Below are positions 1 through 8,947 of a stretch of 64,000 nt of DNA, one piece after another. Position numbers and translations under genes: made by a program. Each line of letters opens with the position of its first letter. Within the stretch, counting starts at the first letter, position 1. The stretch comes from Neobacillus notoginsengisoli. GTDB taxonomy: Bacteria > Bacillota > Bacilli > Bacillales > Cytobacillaceae. Under the pieces are notes generated by a model, which searched no databases, was not told where the DNA came from, and was given only the letters and a program-made list of their open reading frames with translations. The stretch spans positions 186,001-250,000 of the forward strand of contig NZ_QWEG01000003.1 of the NCBI RefSeq assembly GCF_003515685.1. Reading direction: 5' to 3'.

Positions 1-776
1 ACACAACGATCGGCTGGCGATTCATTAACAGGAAGCTTGACGAACAATACGGGACTGACAGCATGCCTGAAACAGCCGAAAATGTTGCCAGGGAATTTTC
101 GATCAGCAGGCTGGAGCAGGATGAATTTTCATATCAGAGCCAAATGAAAGCAAAGGAAGCTGTTGAAAAAGGGATCTTTCTTGACGAACTGGTTCCGGTT
201 CGATACCGTGACAGAAAAGGAAATGAGATCGTCGTAGGGAAAGACGAACATCCACGAAGTGACACTTCTCTGGAAAAGCTCGGTCAACTTCGGCCACTTT
301 TTCCAGGTGGGACTGTAACCGCGGGCAATGCTTCGGGTGTGAATGACGGGGCCTCGGCGCTTCTGATTATGAGCGCTGAAAAAGCGGATGAGCTCGGTTT
401 GAAGCCGCTCGCAAAATATGTGGTGTCGGCTGTTGCCGGACTTGAACCGAGAATAATGGGGATTGGGCCTATTTATGCCACCCGGAAGGCATTGCAAAGG
501 GCGGGCCTTCAACCCGGTGATATTGGACTCTGTGAATTAAATGAAGCTTTTGCTTCTCAATCCATCGCCTGCATCAATGGAATGGGCATCGAGCGCGAGA
601 AAATAAACGTCAATGGAGGCGCGATTGCCTTTGGGCATCCCCTTGGCGCCAGCGGCGCCCGCATTCTGACTACACTCGTCCATGAAATGAAAAGAAGGGA
701 CACCCGATACGGCTTGGCGACAATGTGTGTCGGCGTCGGACAGGGGATTACGACCATTATTGAAAGTATTAAATGA
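1..776 (+). CDS. Thiolase, 3-oxoadipyl-CoA/acetyl-CoA acyltransferase type (5' end outside window)
   Basis: C-terminal part of a thiolase that splits a 3-oxoacyl-CoA with CoA. The reading frame is open from base 3, upstream of the first ATG at 63, so the gene begins before the window. The upstream residues TTIGWRFIN are a signature of the PcaF/PaaJ 3-oxoadipyl-CoA branch. The family motifs are present: NEAFA near the middle, the catalytic His in [10 protein letters not shown], and the C-terminal Cys in CVGVGQG. A phenylacetate-type regulator (paaX) follows 45 bp downstream on the same strand, which supports a role in the last step of phenylacetate degradation (3-oxoadipyl-CoA to succinyl-CoA plus acetyl-CoA). 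A generic acetyl-CoA acetyltransferase is the alternative. Confidence 0.9.
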   Translation, partial: TTIGWRFINRKLDEQYGTDSMPETAENVAREFSISRLEQDEFSYQSQMKAKEAVEKGIFLDELVPVRYRDRKGNEIVVGKDEHPRSDTSLEKLGQLRPLFPGGTVTAGNASGVNDGASALLIMSAEKADELGLKPLAKYVVSAVAGLEPRIMGIGPIYATRKALQRAGLQPGDIGLCELNEAFASQSIACINGMGIEREKINVNGGAIAFGHPLGASGARILTTLVHEMKRRDTRYGLATMCVGVGQGITTIIESIK

Positions 777-821
777 ATTTTAATAAGACATAGGTGCGCT
801 GACAGAAAAGGTGAATAGACA

Positions 822-1697
822 GTGAATACACGCTCAATGATTTTTACATTATACGGTGACTATATTTCCCATTACGGGAACAAAATTTGGATTGGCAGCT
901 TAATCAGGCTTTTGGAGGAGTTTGGCCATAATAGCCAGTCTGTCCGCGCCGCCATTTCACGAATGAATAAACAAGGATGGGTACAGGCGGAAAAAGCAGG
1001 AAATAAAAGCTATTACTCTCTTACTCCCAGGGGAGTAAGACGGATAGAGGAAGCCGCGAAAAGGATTTTTAAGCTGAAACCGGAAGAGTGGGATGGAAAA
1101 TGGCGGATTTTTATGTACTCCATTCCTGAGGAAATCCGCAGTGTTCGTGATGAACTCAGAAAGGAACTGATTTGGAGCGGTTTTGGCACCCTATCAACTA
1201 GTTCCTGGATCTCCGCCAACCCGCTTGAAAATGAAGTGTATGATTTGATAGACAAGTATGGCATCGAGGAGTATGTCGATTTCTTTATCGCTGAGTATAG
1301 CGGACCGAGGGAGAATATCCGTCTTGTGGAGAAATGCTGGGATCTCGAAGAAATTAATAAACGGTATCAGGAATTTATTACGGAGTACAGCCAGAAATAT
1401 TTTATCGAGAAAAACAAGATTTCGAAAGGGCTGATGACAGACGCGGATTGTTTTGTTGAAAGGACGAAGCTTGTCCATGAATACCGTAAGTTTCTTTTCA
1501 TTGACCCGGGGCTGCCGGAAGAGCTGTTGCAGGAAAAATGGCTGGGTGGGCATGCAGCTTCGTTATTTGCGGATTATTATAAGGAGCTTGCCACGCCGGC
1601 TTCCCGGTTTTTTGAAGCTGTCTTCATAGAAGGAAATGAGATTGAGGAACGAGATGAGGATTACGACTTCCTGGAGCATCCGTTTATTATCGAGTAG
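822..1697 (+). CDS. paaX: PaaX-family transcriptional repressor of phenylacetate catabolism
   Basis: 291 aa with an N-terminal winged helix (about residues 1-75, including [14 protein letters not shown] as recognition helix) followed by the PaaX central and C-terminal domains. The [14 protein letters not shown] segment is typical. Family members repress paa genes and are released by phenylacetyl-CoA; that ligand is family knowledge, not visible here. The GTG start at 822 has an AAAGGTGA ribosome-binding site 8 bases upstream. It lies directly after the thiolase and probably closes the paa operon to the left of the window. Confidence 0.9.
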   Translation: MNTRSMIFTLYGDYISHYGNKIWIGSLIRLLEEFGHNSQSVRAAISRMNKQGWVQAEKAGNKSYYSLTPRGVRRIEEAAKRIFKLKPEEWDGKWRIFMYSIPEEIRSVRDELRKELIWSGFGTLSTSSWISANPLENEVYDLIDKYGIEEYVDFFIAEYSGPRENIRLVEKCWDLEEINKRYQEFITEYSQKYFIEKNKISKGLMTDADCFVERTKLVHEYRKFLFIDPGLPEELLQEKWLGGHAASLFADYYKELATPASRFFEAVFIEGNEIEERDEDYDFLEHPFIIE

Positions 1698-1700
1698 GCT

Positions 1701-1851
1701 GTTGATCTCCGCTGCGCAAAGGAAAGCTTCTGAGAATAATCATCGCAGGGACAGGCGGTGTTTGCCTGTCACGAAGGCGATTCCGCTTTTCATGGGGTCT
1801 CCACCTTGCCGCTTCATCCCGCCGGAGTCGGTGCCCTTCGCTTCAATCAAC
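1701..1851. repeat. Decayed Bacillaceae interspersed repeat (GTTGATyTCCGCT...AATCAAC ends)
   Basis: 151-bp intergenic element between paaX and the nitronate monooxygenase gene. It begins GTTGATCTCCGCTGCG and ends CTTCGCTTCAATCAAC, so its ends form an imperfect inverted repeat. The interior has short hairpin-like pieces such as GACAGGCGGTGTTTGCCTGTC. A second copy with the same ends lies at 51703-51814. No coding potential. It matches the style of non-autonomous intergenic repeats common in Bacillus relatives. Confidence 0.6.
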
Positions 1852-1930
1852 CAGTTTAAAACAACATACTTCTTAGCCTGCTATAGAATAAAATTATCTA
1901 TCACGTTTTTTATACGGAAGGATGGAATTT

Positions 1931-2890
1931 GTGAATAGGCTTACAGATTTGCTCGGAATCCGTTATCCCATTATTCAGGGGGGGATGGGCAATATTAGCA
2001 ATGCCCATTTAACCGCTGCGGTTTCTGAAGCGGGGGGGCTAGGCACAATAGGGGCGGGTACGATGGCGCCCGATGAAGTGGAGAGCATCATCCTCGAGAC
2101 TAAAAAACAGACCACGAAACCGTTTGCTGTTAATGTGGCGCTCGGCGTTTCGCCTCATGTGAAAGAAATATTGGCAATGGTTTTAAAACATAGAGTTCCT
2201 GCGGTCTCCCTCTCCGCAGGTAATCCGGCACCATATATAAGCAAATTGCAAGAAGAGGGAATAAAGGTCCTTACTGTAACTGCCTCTGTTAAGCATGCGA
2301 TGAAAGCAGAGGCGGCAGGGGCAAATGTGATTGTTGCCGAGGGTTATGAGGCGGCAGGGATTAACTCCCCCTTTGAAACGACCACCCTGGCCCTTATTCC
2401 ACAGATAACTCGTGCTGTCGAGATCCCAGTTGTTGCAGCAGGGGGAATAGCCGATGGTAGGGGCCTGGCCGCGATGCTGACTATAGGTGCGAGCGGCATT
2501 CAGATGGGCACAAGGTTCATAGCAGTAAAGGAAGCTCCTTTTCATGAGGTCTATAAAAAGCTTATTATCGAAGCAACAGACACTTCCACCCTCGTTGTCG
2601 GAAGGAGTATCGGAATGGTCAGGAGGCTTCTTGCCATTTCTTATGCAAAAAAACTGCTTAATGAAGAGAAATCAGGGCTTTCGACACAAGAATTTATGGA
2701 AATGACAAGCGAGTATTATCACAAAAAAGGAGCCGTCTGCGGCAATATTGAAGAGGGGTTCCTCAATGCTGGCCAGATAGCGGGTTTGATTAAAGATATA
2801 CCCTCTGCTCAGGAATTATTGGACAGGATGGTTGAAGAAGCCAGAATAGCCTTAGTAAACTCGCAAAAGCAAATAGAACAGTTAAGCTAA
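1931..2890 (+). CDS. Nitronate monooxygenase / 2-nitropropane dioxygenase-like flavoprotein
   Basis: FMN-dependent TIM-barrel protein of about 319 aa. Visible family motifs are YPIIQGGMGNIS at the N-terminus, the glycine-rich phosphate loops VVAAGGIADGRG and GASGIQMGTRF, and EGYEAAG in the middle. Members oxidise alkyl nitronates; related proteins include FabK-type enoyl-ACP reductases, so substrate is not certain. An in-frame ATG at 1922 exists, but the GTG at 1931 is preferred because AAGGATGG then sits at proper spacing and the protein begins MNRLTDLLGI as in relatives. It ends in its own terminator and shows no obvious tie to the aromatic genes. Confidence 0.85.
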   Translation: MNRLTDLLGIRYPIIQGGMGNISNAHLTAAVSEAGGLGTIGAGTMAPDEVESIILETKKQTTKPFAVNVALGVSPHVKEILAMVLKHRVPAVSLSAGNPAPYISKLQEEGIKVLTVTASVKHAMKAEAAGANVIVAEGYEAAGINSPFETTTLALIPQITRAVEIPVVAAGGIADGRGLAAMLTIGASGIQMGTRFIAVKEAPFHEVYKKLIIEATDTSTLVVGRSIGMVRRLLAISYAKKLLNEEKSGLSTQEFMEMTSEYYHKKGAVCGNIEEGFLNAGQIAGLIKDIPSAQELLDRMVEEARIALVNSQKQIEQLS

Positions 2891-2938
2891 ACCTAAAATT
2901 CTGGACTTTATCAGATTAACGGGTTGAAGCGTTAATTT

Positions 2939-2972
2939 TGCGAGAGATTAAAAAGTCTCTTGCTTTTTTTAT
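2939..2972 (+). terminator. Rho-independent terminator after the nitronate monooxygenase gene
   Basis: GCGAGAGA and TCTCTTGC form a stem with one G-T pair, followed by a run of seven T. Confidence 0.8.
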
Positions 2973-3028
2973 TTTATAGCAATATAATTTTAATAATATT
3001 CTATATAATTAAATATTTAGAAAATTAT

Positions 3029-3101
3029 TTGACTTTAAAAGATTGCGAATGTTAGTATAACGGTATAAATACGGTGTCAAAGTTATTTATCACATTCGCA
3101 A
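3029..3101 (+). promoter_or_regulatory. Candidate promoter overlapped by a 10-bp perfect inverted repeat
   Basis: A TTGACT box (3029-3034) is followed 18 bases later by TAGTAT (3053-3058). The perfect inverted pair TTGCGAATGT (3043-3052) and ACATTCGCAA (3092-3101) brackets the start region, 39 bases apart. The left arm fills the -35/-10 spacer, so a bound repressor or a folded leader could control the downstream ABC operon. The -10 box is weak and the regulator is unknown. Confidence 0.4.
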
Positions 3102-3179
3102 CTTTTGGAGTTCACATAATTCACATTTTTTTCACTCATCTGAAGAAAGATGAGCCATTAAAACAAAGGGGGAAACGAG

Positions 3180-4184
3180 ATGAGAAAGTACGCAAAAGCA
3201 ATGTCTTTTGCACTTGCAGGCATGTTGCTGCTTGCTGGATGCGCAGACAAAGAGTCCGCTGGCGGGAAAACCGGCGGGGGAGAGGAAAAGGAAAAGAAGT
3301 ACACAGTCGGTGTCTCCCAGTTTGCGCCGCACCCATCATTGGATGCCGCAACGGAAGGATTTAAAAAGGCACTCGAGGACAAAGGGCTCAAAGTTGAATT
3401 CATTGATCAAAATGCACAAGGAGATCAGAACAATACCCGGTCGATTGCCCAAAACTTTGTCGGGGATAAGGTTGATATGATTTTTGCCAACGCTACGCCA
3501 AGCGCCCAGGCGGCACTCAGCGTGACCAAGGATATTCCAATCCTGTTCACATCGGTCACCGATCCGGTAGGTGCGGGTTTGGTGAAATCATTTGATAAGC
3601 CTGGGGACAACATTACCGGAACAACGGATAATCACCCAGATGCAACAAAAAAGACGATTGATTTCATGACAAAAGAAGTTGGCGCAAAGAAAATCGGGAT
3701 TGTTTACAACTCCGGGGAGCAAAACTCTGTGGTCCAGGTGGAAGCAGTCGAAAAGCTTGCTAAGGACAATGGAGCTTCGTTAGTAAAAGTATCTGTTTCC
3801 ACATCGGCTGAAGTAAAGCAAGCCTCTGAATCACTTGTGGGACGTGTTGATGCAATCTATATTCCAACAGATAATACAGTTGTTTCTGCGCTTGAATCCG
3901 TAATATCAGTCGCCAACAGCAAAAAGATCCCTCTTTTTGTCGGCGAGCTTGATTCCATGAAAAAAGGCGCTGTTGCAGCGAGTGGTTTCAGCTACTATGA
4001 CCTTGGATATGAAACCGGAGAGATGGCAGCTGAAATCTTGACTGGTAAGAAGAAGGCGTCGGAAATACCTGTTGCCCTGCCGCAAAGCCTGACTCTGATG
4101 ATTAATAAAAAGGCCGCAGAGGCTCAAGGATTAACAGTAAAAGATGAGTGGAAGAATGCCGGCGAATTCTATGATGGCGAGTAA
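3180..4184 (+). CDS. ABC transporter substrate-binding lipoprotein, TrpX-like (ABC_sub_bind family)
   Basis: 334-aa lipoprotein with signal peptide and lipobox LAGC (Cys about residue 21), then a periplasmic-binding fold of the PF04392 family: VGVSQFAPHPSLD, ITGTTDNHPDATKK and IYIPTDNTVVSA are characteristic. Characterised relatives (TrpX of streptococci) bind tryptophan. It is followed by its permease and ATPase and sits within an aromatic amino acid catabolic island, so uptake of Phe, Tyr or a related compound is a reasonable inference. AAAGGGGGAAACGAG provides the ribosome-binding site. Confidence 0.85.
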   Translation: MRKYAKAMSFALAGMLLLAGCADKESAGGKTGGGEEKEKKYTVGVSQFAPHPSLDAATEGFKKALEDKGLKVEFIDQNAQGDQNNTRSIAQNFVGDKVDMIFANATPSAQAALSVTKDIPILFTSVTDPVGAGLVKSFDKPGDNITGTTDNHPDATKKTIDFMTKEVGAKKIGIVYNSGEQNSVVQVEAVEKLAKDNGASLVKVSVSTSAEVKQASESLVGRVDAIYIPTDNTVVSALESVISVANSKKIPLFVGELDSMKKGAVAASGFSYYDLGYETGEMAAEILTGKKKASEIPVALPQSLTLMINKKAAEAQGLTVKDEWKNAGEFYDGE

Positions 4185-4276
4185 AGTCGGTTAGTTGGCT
4201 CTGCATTTAACGGCCGGATGGGGCGGGGGATTCAATCTCTCCCCCGGCCCCGGCATGTACAGGAAGGATGATCGAT

Positions 4277-5308
4277 GTGTTTACAGCAATATTCGGGGCA
4301 TTTGAATCAGGAGTTATTTACGCAATCATGGCACTGGGGGTCTATCTATCCTTCAGGATTCTTGACTTCCCGGACCTGACGGTAGATGGGAGCTTTGTTA
4401 CCGGCGCTGCGATAGCTGCGACTATGATTGTGAATGGCCATAATCCGTTCATTGCGACTGCGGCAGCCGTTGTAGCAGGATTCGCCGCGGGATGCATCAC
4501 AGGGGTCCTACATACTGCCGGGAAAATCAATGCTCTCCTTTCAGGAATCCTCGTCATGATTGCGCTTTACTCGATTAATCTCCGAATTATGGGGAGATCG
4601 AACGTCGCCCTGCTGAATAAGGATACTTCCCTAACAGCTGTAAGCAATGTTTCCGAAAAATCAGGGATTGATTCATTCATGAATGGTATCCTGTCTTCGA
4701 TGGGCCTTGGAAATAGCCTTCCGTCAACGTGGGGCATCCTTCTGTTCATGATTGTGGCCACCTTGTTCATAAAATTATCTACTGATTGGTTTCTTAAAAC
4801 CGAAATTGGGCTCGCAGTCCGTGCAACAGGCGATAATAAGAGGATGATCAGCAGCTTTTCAGCAAATACAAATCTGCTCATTATTCTTGCTCTAGGGATT
4901 TCTAATTCCATGGTGGCATTTTCAGGGGCAATGATTGCCCAACAGGCTGGTTTTGCAGATGTGGGAATGGGAATCGGGATGATCATCATTGGTCTCGCCT
5001 CCGTTATTATCGGTGAGGCTTTATTTGGCTCAAAAACAATTGCCAGGGCAACGCTCGCAGTATTGGGCGGAGCTATTGTCTACAGGCTCGTCGTTTCCAT
5101 TGCATTAAGATTTGATTTCCTTGATCCGGGAGATATGAAGCTGATTACGGCGTTGATAGTCATTACTTCTCTTGTCGGTCCTAAAGTTCTTGCCGGCTAC
5201 AAAGAAAGAAAACGCAAAGAAAGAAAGAGAGCGGAAAGGCTCACTCTCATGGAAAAAGTGAATGCCGGAAAGGGGAATGGCCATGCTGCGCTTAAATCAG
5301 ATTCATAA
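4277..5308 (+). CDS. ABC transporter permease, TrpY-like (BPD_transp_2)
   Basis: About 343 aa with 8 or more hydrophobic segments. The N-terminal ESGVIYAIMALGVYLSFRIL and FPDLTVDGSF are hallmarks of this permease class. A basic, charged C-terminal tail (KERKRKERKRAER) follows the last membrane segment. An in-frame ATG at 4268 directly abuts the AGGAAGG ribosome-binding site, so the GTG at 4277, with 9-base spacing, is the likelier start. The gene overlaps the ATPase gene by 26 bases. Confidence 0.85.
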   Translation: MFTAIFGAFESGVIYAIMALGVYLSFRILDFPDLTVDGSFVTGAAIAATMIVNGHNPFIATAAAVVAGFAAGCITGVLHTAGKINALLSGILVMIALYSINLRIMGRSNVALLNKDTSLTAVSNVSEKSGIDSFMNGILSSMGLGNSLPSTWGILLFMIVATLFIKLSTDWFLKTEIGLAVRATGDNKRMISSFSANTNLLIILALGISNSMVAFSGAMIAQQAGFADVGMGIGMIIIGLASVIIGEALFGSKTIARATLAVLGGAIVYRLVVSIALRFDFLDPGDMKLITALIVITSLVGPKVLAGYKERKRKERKRAERLTLMEKVNAGKGNGHAALKSDS

Positions 5309-6077
5309 AGTCTTCAATGAGGGCACCCCTGATGAAAAAATTGCGATTGACCATGTAGAACTTGAGCTGAAAAGCGGAGATTTTGTAACAGTGATTGGAA
5401 GTAACGGGGCCGGGAAATCGACTCTGATGAATATTATTTCTGGAGCGTTGCAACCTGATATCGGAGAAATCTATCTTGATGGCAAAAATGTCACTTCAAT
5501 GACGGAATATAACCGTTCTAAATTAATTGGGCGCGTTTTCCAGGATCCGATGGCCGGAACGGCTCCAAGCATGACGATCGAAGAAAACTTGGCAATGGCT
5601 TATTCAAGGAACAAAACAAGGACGTTCCGCCAGGGCGTAACAAAAAAACGCAGGGAACTGTTTAAGGAAGTATTGGAAACATTGCACCTTGGCTTGGAAA
5701 ATAGACTTAATGCCAAGGTCGGTCTCCTGTCCGGAGGCGAACGCCAGGCGCTGTCACTTCTGATGGCAACATTTACGGAACCTTGCGTCCTCTTGCTTGA
5801 TGAGCATACGGCGGCCTTGGATCCGTCCCGCGCAGAATTGATTACGAATCTAACAAAGCAGATTATTAGTCAATATGGTTTGACAACCTTGATGGTCACC
5901 CACAACATGCAGCAGGCGATTGATCTTGGGAACCGGCTGATTATGATGGATAAGGGGCAGATTATTTTGGAGGTCAATGAAGAGGATAAGAAGAAGCTGA
6001 CAATTGAAGGTTTGCTGGAGGAATTCCAGCGTATCCGGGGTACGCAGATGGCGAGCGACCGGGCGCTTCTTTCGTAG
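5283..6077 (+). CDS. ABC transporter ATP-binding protein, TrpZ-like
   Basis: 264-aa ATPase with Walker A GSNGAGKST, Q-loop VFQDP, signature LLSGGERQALSL, Walker B LLLDEHTAALDP and H-switch VTHNM. The D-E-H-T variation after Walker B (DEHTAALDP rather than DEPT) is typical of this transporter branch. Of three closely spaced in-frame ATGs the one at 5283 has AGGGGA at 7-8 bases. It overlaps the permease gene and so is translationally coupled. It energises the importer formed with the two preceding genes. Confidence 0.88.
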   Translation: MLRLNQIHKVFNEGTPDEKIAIDHVELELKSGDFVTVIGSNGAGKSTLMNIISGALQPDIGEIYLDGKNVTSMTEYNRSKLIGRVFQDPMAGTAPSMTIEENLAMAYSRNKTRTFRQGVTKKRRELFKEVLETLHLGLENRLNAKVGLLSGGERQALSLLMATFTEPCVLLLDEHTAALDPSRAELITNLTKQIISQYGLTTLMVTHNMQQAIDLGNRLIMMDKGQIILEVNEEDKKKLTIEGLLEEFQRIRGTQMASDRALLS

Positions 6078-6126
6078 AATTTGGGCGAATGTTGATTTTC
6101 CCGACTCAAAGGCAGGTTGATAGACC

Positions 6127-6513
6127 GTGAAACCGGGTATGCGAATTGGCCATCAGGAATCCGTCCAGGTGACTGTGACGGAAGAAATGTTCGCTGAATT
6201 TGGTGGAGAGGTGGTCCACCCAGCCTACTCAACCGCCTGGATGGTTTATCATATGGAATGGGCTTCCAGGAACATCATCTTGCCTTACCTTGAAGATGAA
6301 GAGGAAGGAATGGGTGCCTCCGTTTCGGTCAAGCATGTAGCGCCAGGGCGGCTTGGCGATGAACTGACGGTCACAGCCGTTGTTACATCCATTTCCGAAA
6401 AAGCGATTGTAACTGAAGTAAAAGTGAATGGACCAAATGGTTTGATAGGAATAGGCGATGTTAAACAGGCAATTTTGCCAAAGTTGAAAATTCAGAGTAT
6501 GCTAAAAACATAG
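6127..6513 (+). CDS. Hotdog-fold thioesterase, fluoroacetyl-CoA thioesterase (FlK)-like
   Basis: 128 aa, single hotdog domain. The segments VVHPAYSTAWMVYHMEWASR and HVAPGRLGDELTV match the FlK-like thioesterase family, in which Thr, His and Glu residues of the first part act on acyl-CoA. The GTG start at 6127 follows GGCAGGTTG weakly. It lies between the ABC operon and phenylalanine dehydrogenase. Hydrolysis of an aromatic acyl-CoA such as phenylacetyl-CoA to recover CoA is inferred only from position. Confidence 0.7.
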   Translation: MKPGMRIGHQESVQVTVTEEMFAEFGGEVVHPAYSTAWMVYHMEWASRNIILPYLEDEEEGMGASVSVKHVAPGRLGDELTVTAVVTSISEKAIVTEVKVNGPNGLIGIGDVKQAILPKLKIQSMLKT

Positions 6514-6545
6514 ACCGGACATCCAAGAATAAAAGCATCAGCGGG

Positions 6546-6593
6546 GACAGTAAAGAAACAACTCTTTTGGGGTTTGTTTCTTTCTTGCTGTTT
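6546..6593. repeat. Long imperfect hairpin in the gap before phenylalanine dehydrogenase
   Basis: AAAGAAACAA (6552-6561) and TTGTTTCTTT (6574-6583) are perfectly complementary; outside them ACAG and CTGT extend the stem across a 4-base bulge. There is no classical T-tract after a GC stem, so it is not a typical terminator. It may be an RNA structure or a repeat relic. Confidence 0.4.
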
Positions 6594-6707
6594 AGGGGGT
6601 TAATTTGCTTTAAAGCGGTGAAGTGAATTAGTCTTTGTAGCAGCGGAAGGCACGAACTTTTTCAGGACTGCACATTTTCTTCAAGCGATCTGAAGGGAGA
6701 GGTAAAA

Positions 6708-7853
6708 ATGAAAGCGTTGCCATTTGCGGAAGGAGACATCAAGAGCATGGATATTTTTACAAAAATTACTGAACATGAACAAATTGTCTTTTGCAACGAT
6801 GAAACAACTCGCCTTAAAGCAATCATTGCCATACACAGTACGAAACTGGGGCCCGCACTGGGTGGATGCCGGATGCGGCCATACGCAAGCACGGATGAGG
6901 CACTGGAGGATGTTTTGCGGCTTTCCAGAGGTATGACATATAAATGCGCCGCAGCCGATGTCGATTTCGGCGGAGGAAAGGCAGTTATCATCGGTGACCC
7001 GATGAAGGATAAATCACCTGAATTATTCAGGGCTTTTGGCCAGTTCGTCGATTCCCTGAATGGGCGGTTTTATACAGGAACGGATATGGGAACAAACCCG
7101 GAGGATTTTGTCCATGCCTTGAAAGAAACAAGCTGTATCGTTGGTGTCGACGAAGCGTATGGGGGGAGCGGTGATTCTTCCATCCCTACTTCACAAGGAG
7201 TCCTATATGGGATTCAGGCAACGAATAAAGTCATCTGGGGAACGGATCAGTTTGCGGGAAGAACCTATGCAATACAGGGTCTTGGAAAGGTAGGGTATAA
7301 AGTTGCCGAACGGCTTCTTGAGGAAGGTGCCGATCTTTATGTAACGGATATTAACGAACAAGCAGTGGCAAGTCTTGCTGAGCGGGCACGGTCGCTTGGT
7401 ACATCCATTAAAGCTGTGGCGAGCGACGAAATTTATGCACTGGAGGCGGATGTTTTTGTCCCTTGTGCGCTCGGTGGGATACTGAATGATGACACAATTC
7501 CCTTCCTCAAATGCCTTGCAGTAGCGGGTTCGGCCAATAATCAACTGGCTGAAGCGCGACACGGACAGGTGCTCCAGGAAAAAGGAATTCTTTACGCGCC
7601 AGATTACATCGTGAATGCGGGCGGCCTCATCCAGGTTGCTGACGAGCTTTATACGCCAAATAAAGAACGGGTCATGCAAAAAACAAGAGCCATTTATGAT
7701 TCCTTGCTTGATATATACAGGCATGCAGCCGAGGAAGGGGTCACAACGGTGGAAGCGGCCGATCGTTTTTGTGAGGCGAGAATGGAAGCCAGGGTCAGGA
7801 GAAACAGCTTTTTCTCCCATCATAAACGGCCTAAATGGGCAGTGCGTTACTAA
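6708..7853 (+). CDS. pdh: Phenylalanine dehydrogenase (Glu/Leu/Phe/Val dehydrogenase family)
   Basis: Catalyses NAD-dependent oxidative deamination of L-Phe to phenylpyruvate. 381 aa, the usual length. Catalytic lysines are seen in MTYKCAAA (about residue 79) and GGGKAV (about 91), with the TGTDMG loop around 126 and the Rossmann motif [12 protein letters not shown]. The C-terminus RNSFFS..KRPKW closely resembles characterised Bacillus/Sporosarcina phenylalanine dehydrogenases rather than leucine dehydrogenases. The start at 6708 has GGGAGAGG upstream; an ATG at 6750 is an alternative. Directly downstream are the four genes of a 2-oxoacid dehydrogenase complex that could consume its product. 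Confidence 0.85.
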   Translation: MKALPFAEGDIKSMDIFTKITEHEQIVFCNDETTRLKAIIAIHSTKLGPALGGCRMRPYASTDEALEDVLRLSRGMTYKCAAADVDFGGGKAVIIGDPMKDKSPELFRAFGQFVDSLNGRFYTGTDMGTNPEDFVHALKETSCIVGVDEAYGGSGDSSIPTSQGVLYGIQATNKVIWGTDQFAGRTYAIQGLGKVGYKVAERLLEEGADLYVTDINEQAVASLAERARSLGTSIKAVASDEIYALEADVFVPCALGGILNDDTIPFLKCLAVAGSANNQLAEARHGQVLQEKGILYAPDYIVNAGGLIQVADELYTPNKERVMQKTRAIYDSLLDIYRHAAEEGVTTVEAADRFCEARMEARVRRNSFFSHHKRPKWAVRY

Positions 7854-7879
7854 TGTTCCTGTTAAGGAGGGCGATAGCA

Positions 7880-8947
7880 GTGAAAAAGGACTTTCCGATG
7901 ATTCAGCTCATGGACGAACAAGGCAATGTGGCAAAGCCTTCCATAAGGGAAAAAATCACCCCAGAGCTGGCCATACAGTTTTACAAGGAAATGATCAGGA
8001 TTAGGCAGTTTGACAGGAAAGCGGTCAGCCTGCAGCGGCAGGGAAGAATAGGGACTTATGCGCCGTATGAAGGACAGGAAGCTTCTCAAGTCGGCACCGC
8101 ATTGGCGCTCGGGAAAGACGATTGGCTGTTCCCGACTTATCGGGACCATGGGGCGGCTTTTGTTTTCGGCCATTCACTCCGGAACATCCTTTTATTTTGG
8201 AACGGACGGAATGAAGGATGCGTTCCTCCCGATGGCAAAAAAATCTTCCCGCCTGGCATTCCGATCGCGACGCAAATTCCACACGCGGCCGGCGCGGCAC
8301 TTGCCGAGAAAATGAAAGGAACAACTTGTGCGGCGATTGCCTATTTTGGCGATGGGGCAACATCAGAGGGTGACTTTCATGAGGGGCTTAATTTTGCCAG
8401 TGTAACGAAGGCACCGGTTGTGTTTTTTAATCAAAATAATGGGTACGCGATTTCTGTCCCGATTGAAAAACAGATGAACTCGGAAACGATTGCCCAAAAG
8501 GCTGTCGCCTATGGGATACAAGGAGTCCGGATTGATGGGAATGATGTGTTTGCCGTTTATTTCGAAACACTTAAAGCGCTTGAACGCGCGAGAAAAGGCG
8601 AAGGGCCGACTCTAATTGAGGCGGTTACGTGGAGATATGGCGCCCATACGACCGCAGATGACCCATCAAAGTACAGAGACCAGGAAGAAAGCCATGAAAA
8701 ACGGAATACAATCGATCCGATTTTGCGGCTTGAAAGATTTTTGAAAAATGAAGGCTTATTTAATGAAAATGATCGGATTGTATTTGAAGAAGAAGCTGCT
8801 GCAGAAATTGACTATGCTGTAGAAGAAATGGAACAGTTTCCTGCTGCCAATCCGGCTGACATATTTGATTATGTATATGAAAAGCCTGTCTGGCCAATAG
8901 AAAAGCAGAAACAGGATTATCTTCAGCTGATTGGGGGCGGGAAGTAA
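7880..8947 (+). CDS. 2-oxoacid dehydrogenase complex E1 component, alpha subunit
   Basis: About 355 aa. The thiamine diphosphate motif GDGATSEGDFHEGLNFA...NQNN is intact, as are YRDHGAAF and WRYGAHTTADDPSKYR (phosphorylation-loop region of E1 alpha). The GTG at 7880 has AAGGAGGG at 8 bases and begins MKKDFPMIQL. Substrate class (pyruvate or branched-chain) cannot be read directly. Its place after phenylalanine dehydrogenase suggests that phenylpyruvate, or a mix of 2-oxoacids, is decarboxylated. It partners with the next gene as an alpha2-beta2 E1. Confidence 0.88.
   Translation: MKKDFPMIQLMDEQGNVAKPSIREKITPELAIQFYKEMIRIRQFDRKAVSLQRQGRIGTYAPYEGQEASQVGTALALGKDDWLFPTYRDHGAAFVFGHSLRNILLFWNGRNEGCVPPDGKKIFPPGIPIATQIPHAAGAALAEKMKGTTCAAIAYFGDGATSEGDFHEGLNFASVTKAPVVFFNQNNGYAISVPIEKQMNSETIAQKAVAYGIQGVRIDGNDVFAVYFETLKALERARKGEGPTLIEAVTWRYGAHTTADDPSKYRDQEESHEKRNTIDPILRLERFLKNEGLFNENDRIVFEEEAAAEIDYAVEEMEQFPAANPADIFDYVYEKPVWPIEKQKQDYLQLIGGGK

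Noticed and set aside
6600-6707. Sigma-54 promoter before phenylalanine dehydrogenase
   Set aside because: GGCAC is present but the -12 GC element is not at the right distance, and no sigma-54 activator gene is seen.
7203-7823. 206-aa ORF antisense to phenylalanine dehydrogenase
   Set aside because: It is a shadow of the strongly conserved plus-strand gene.
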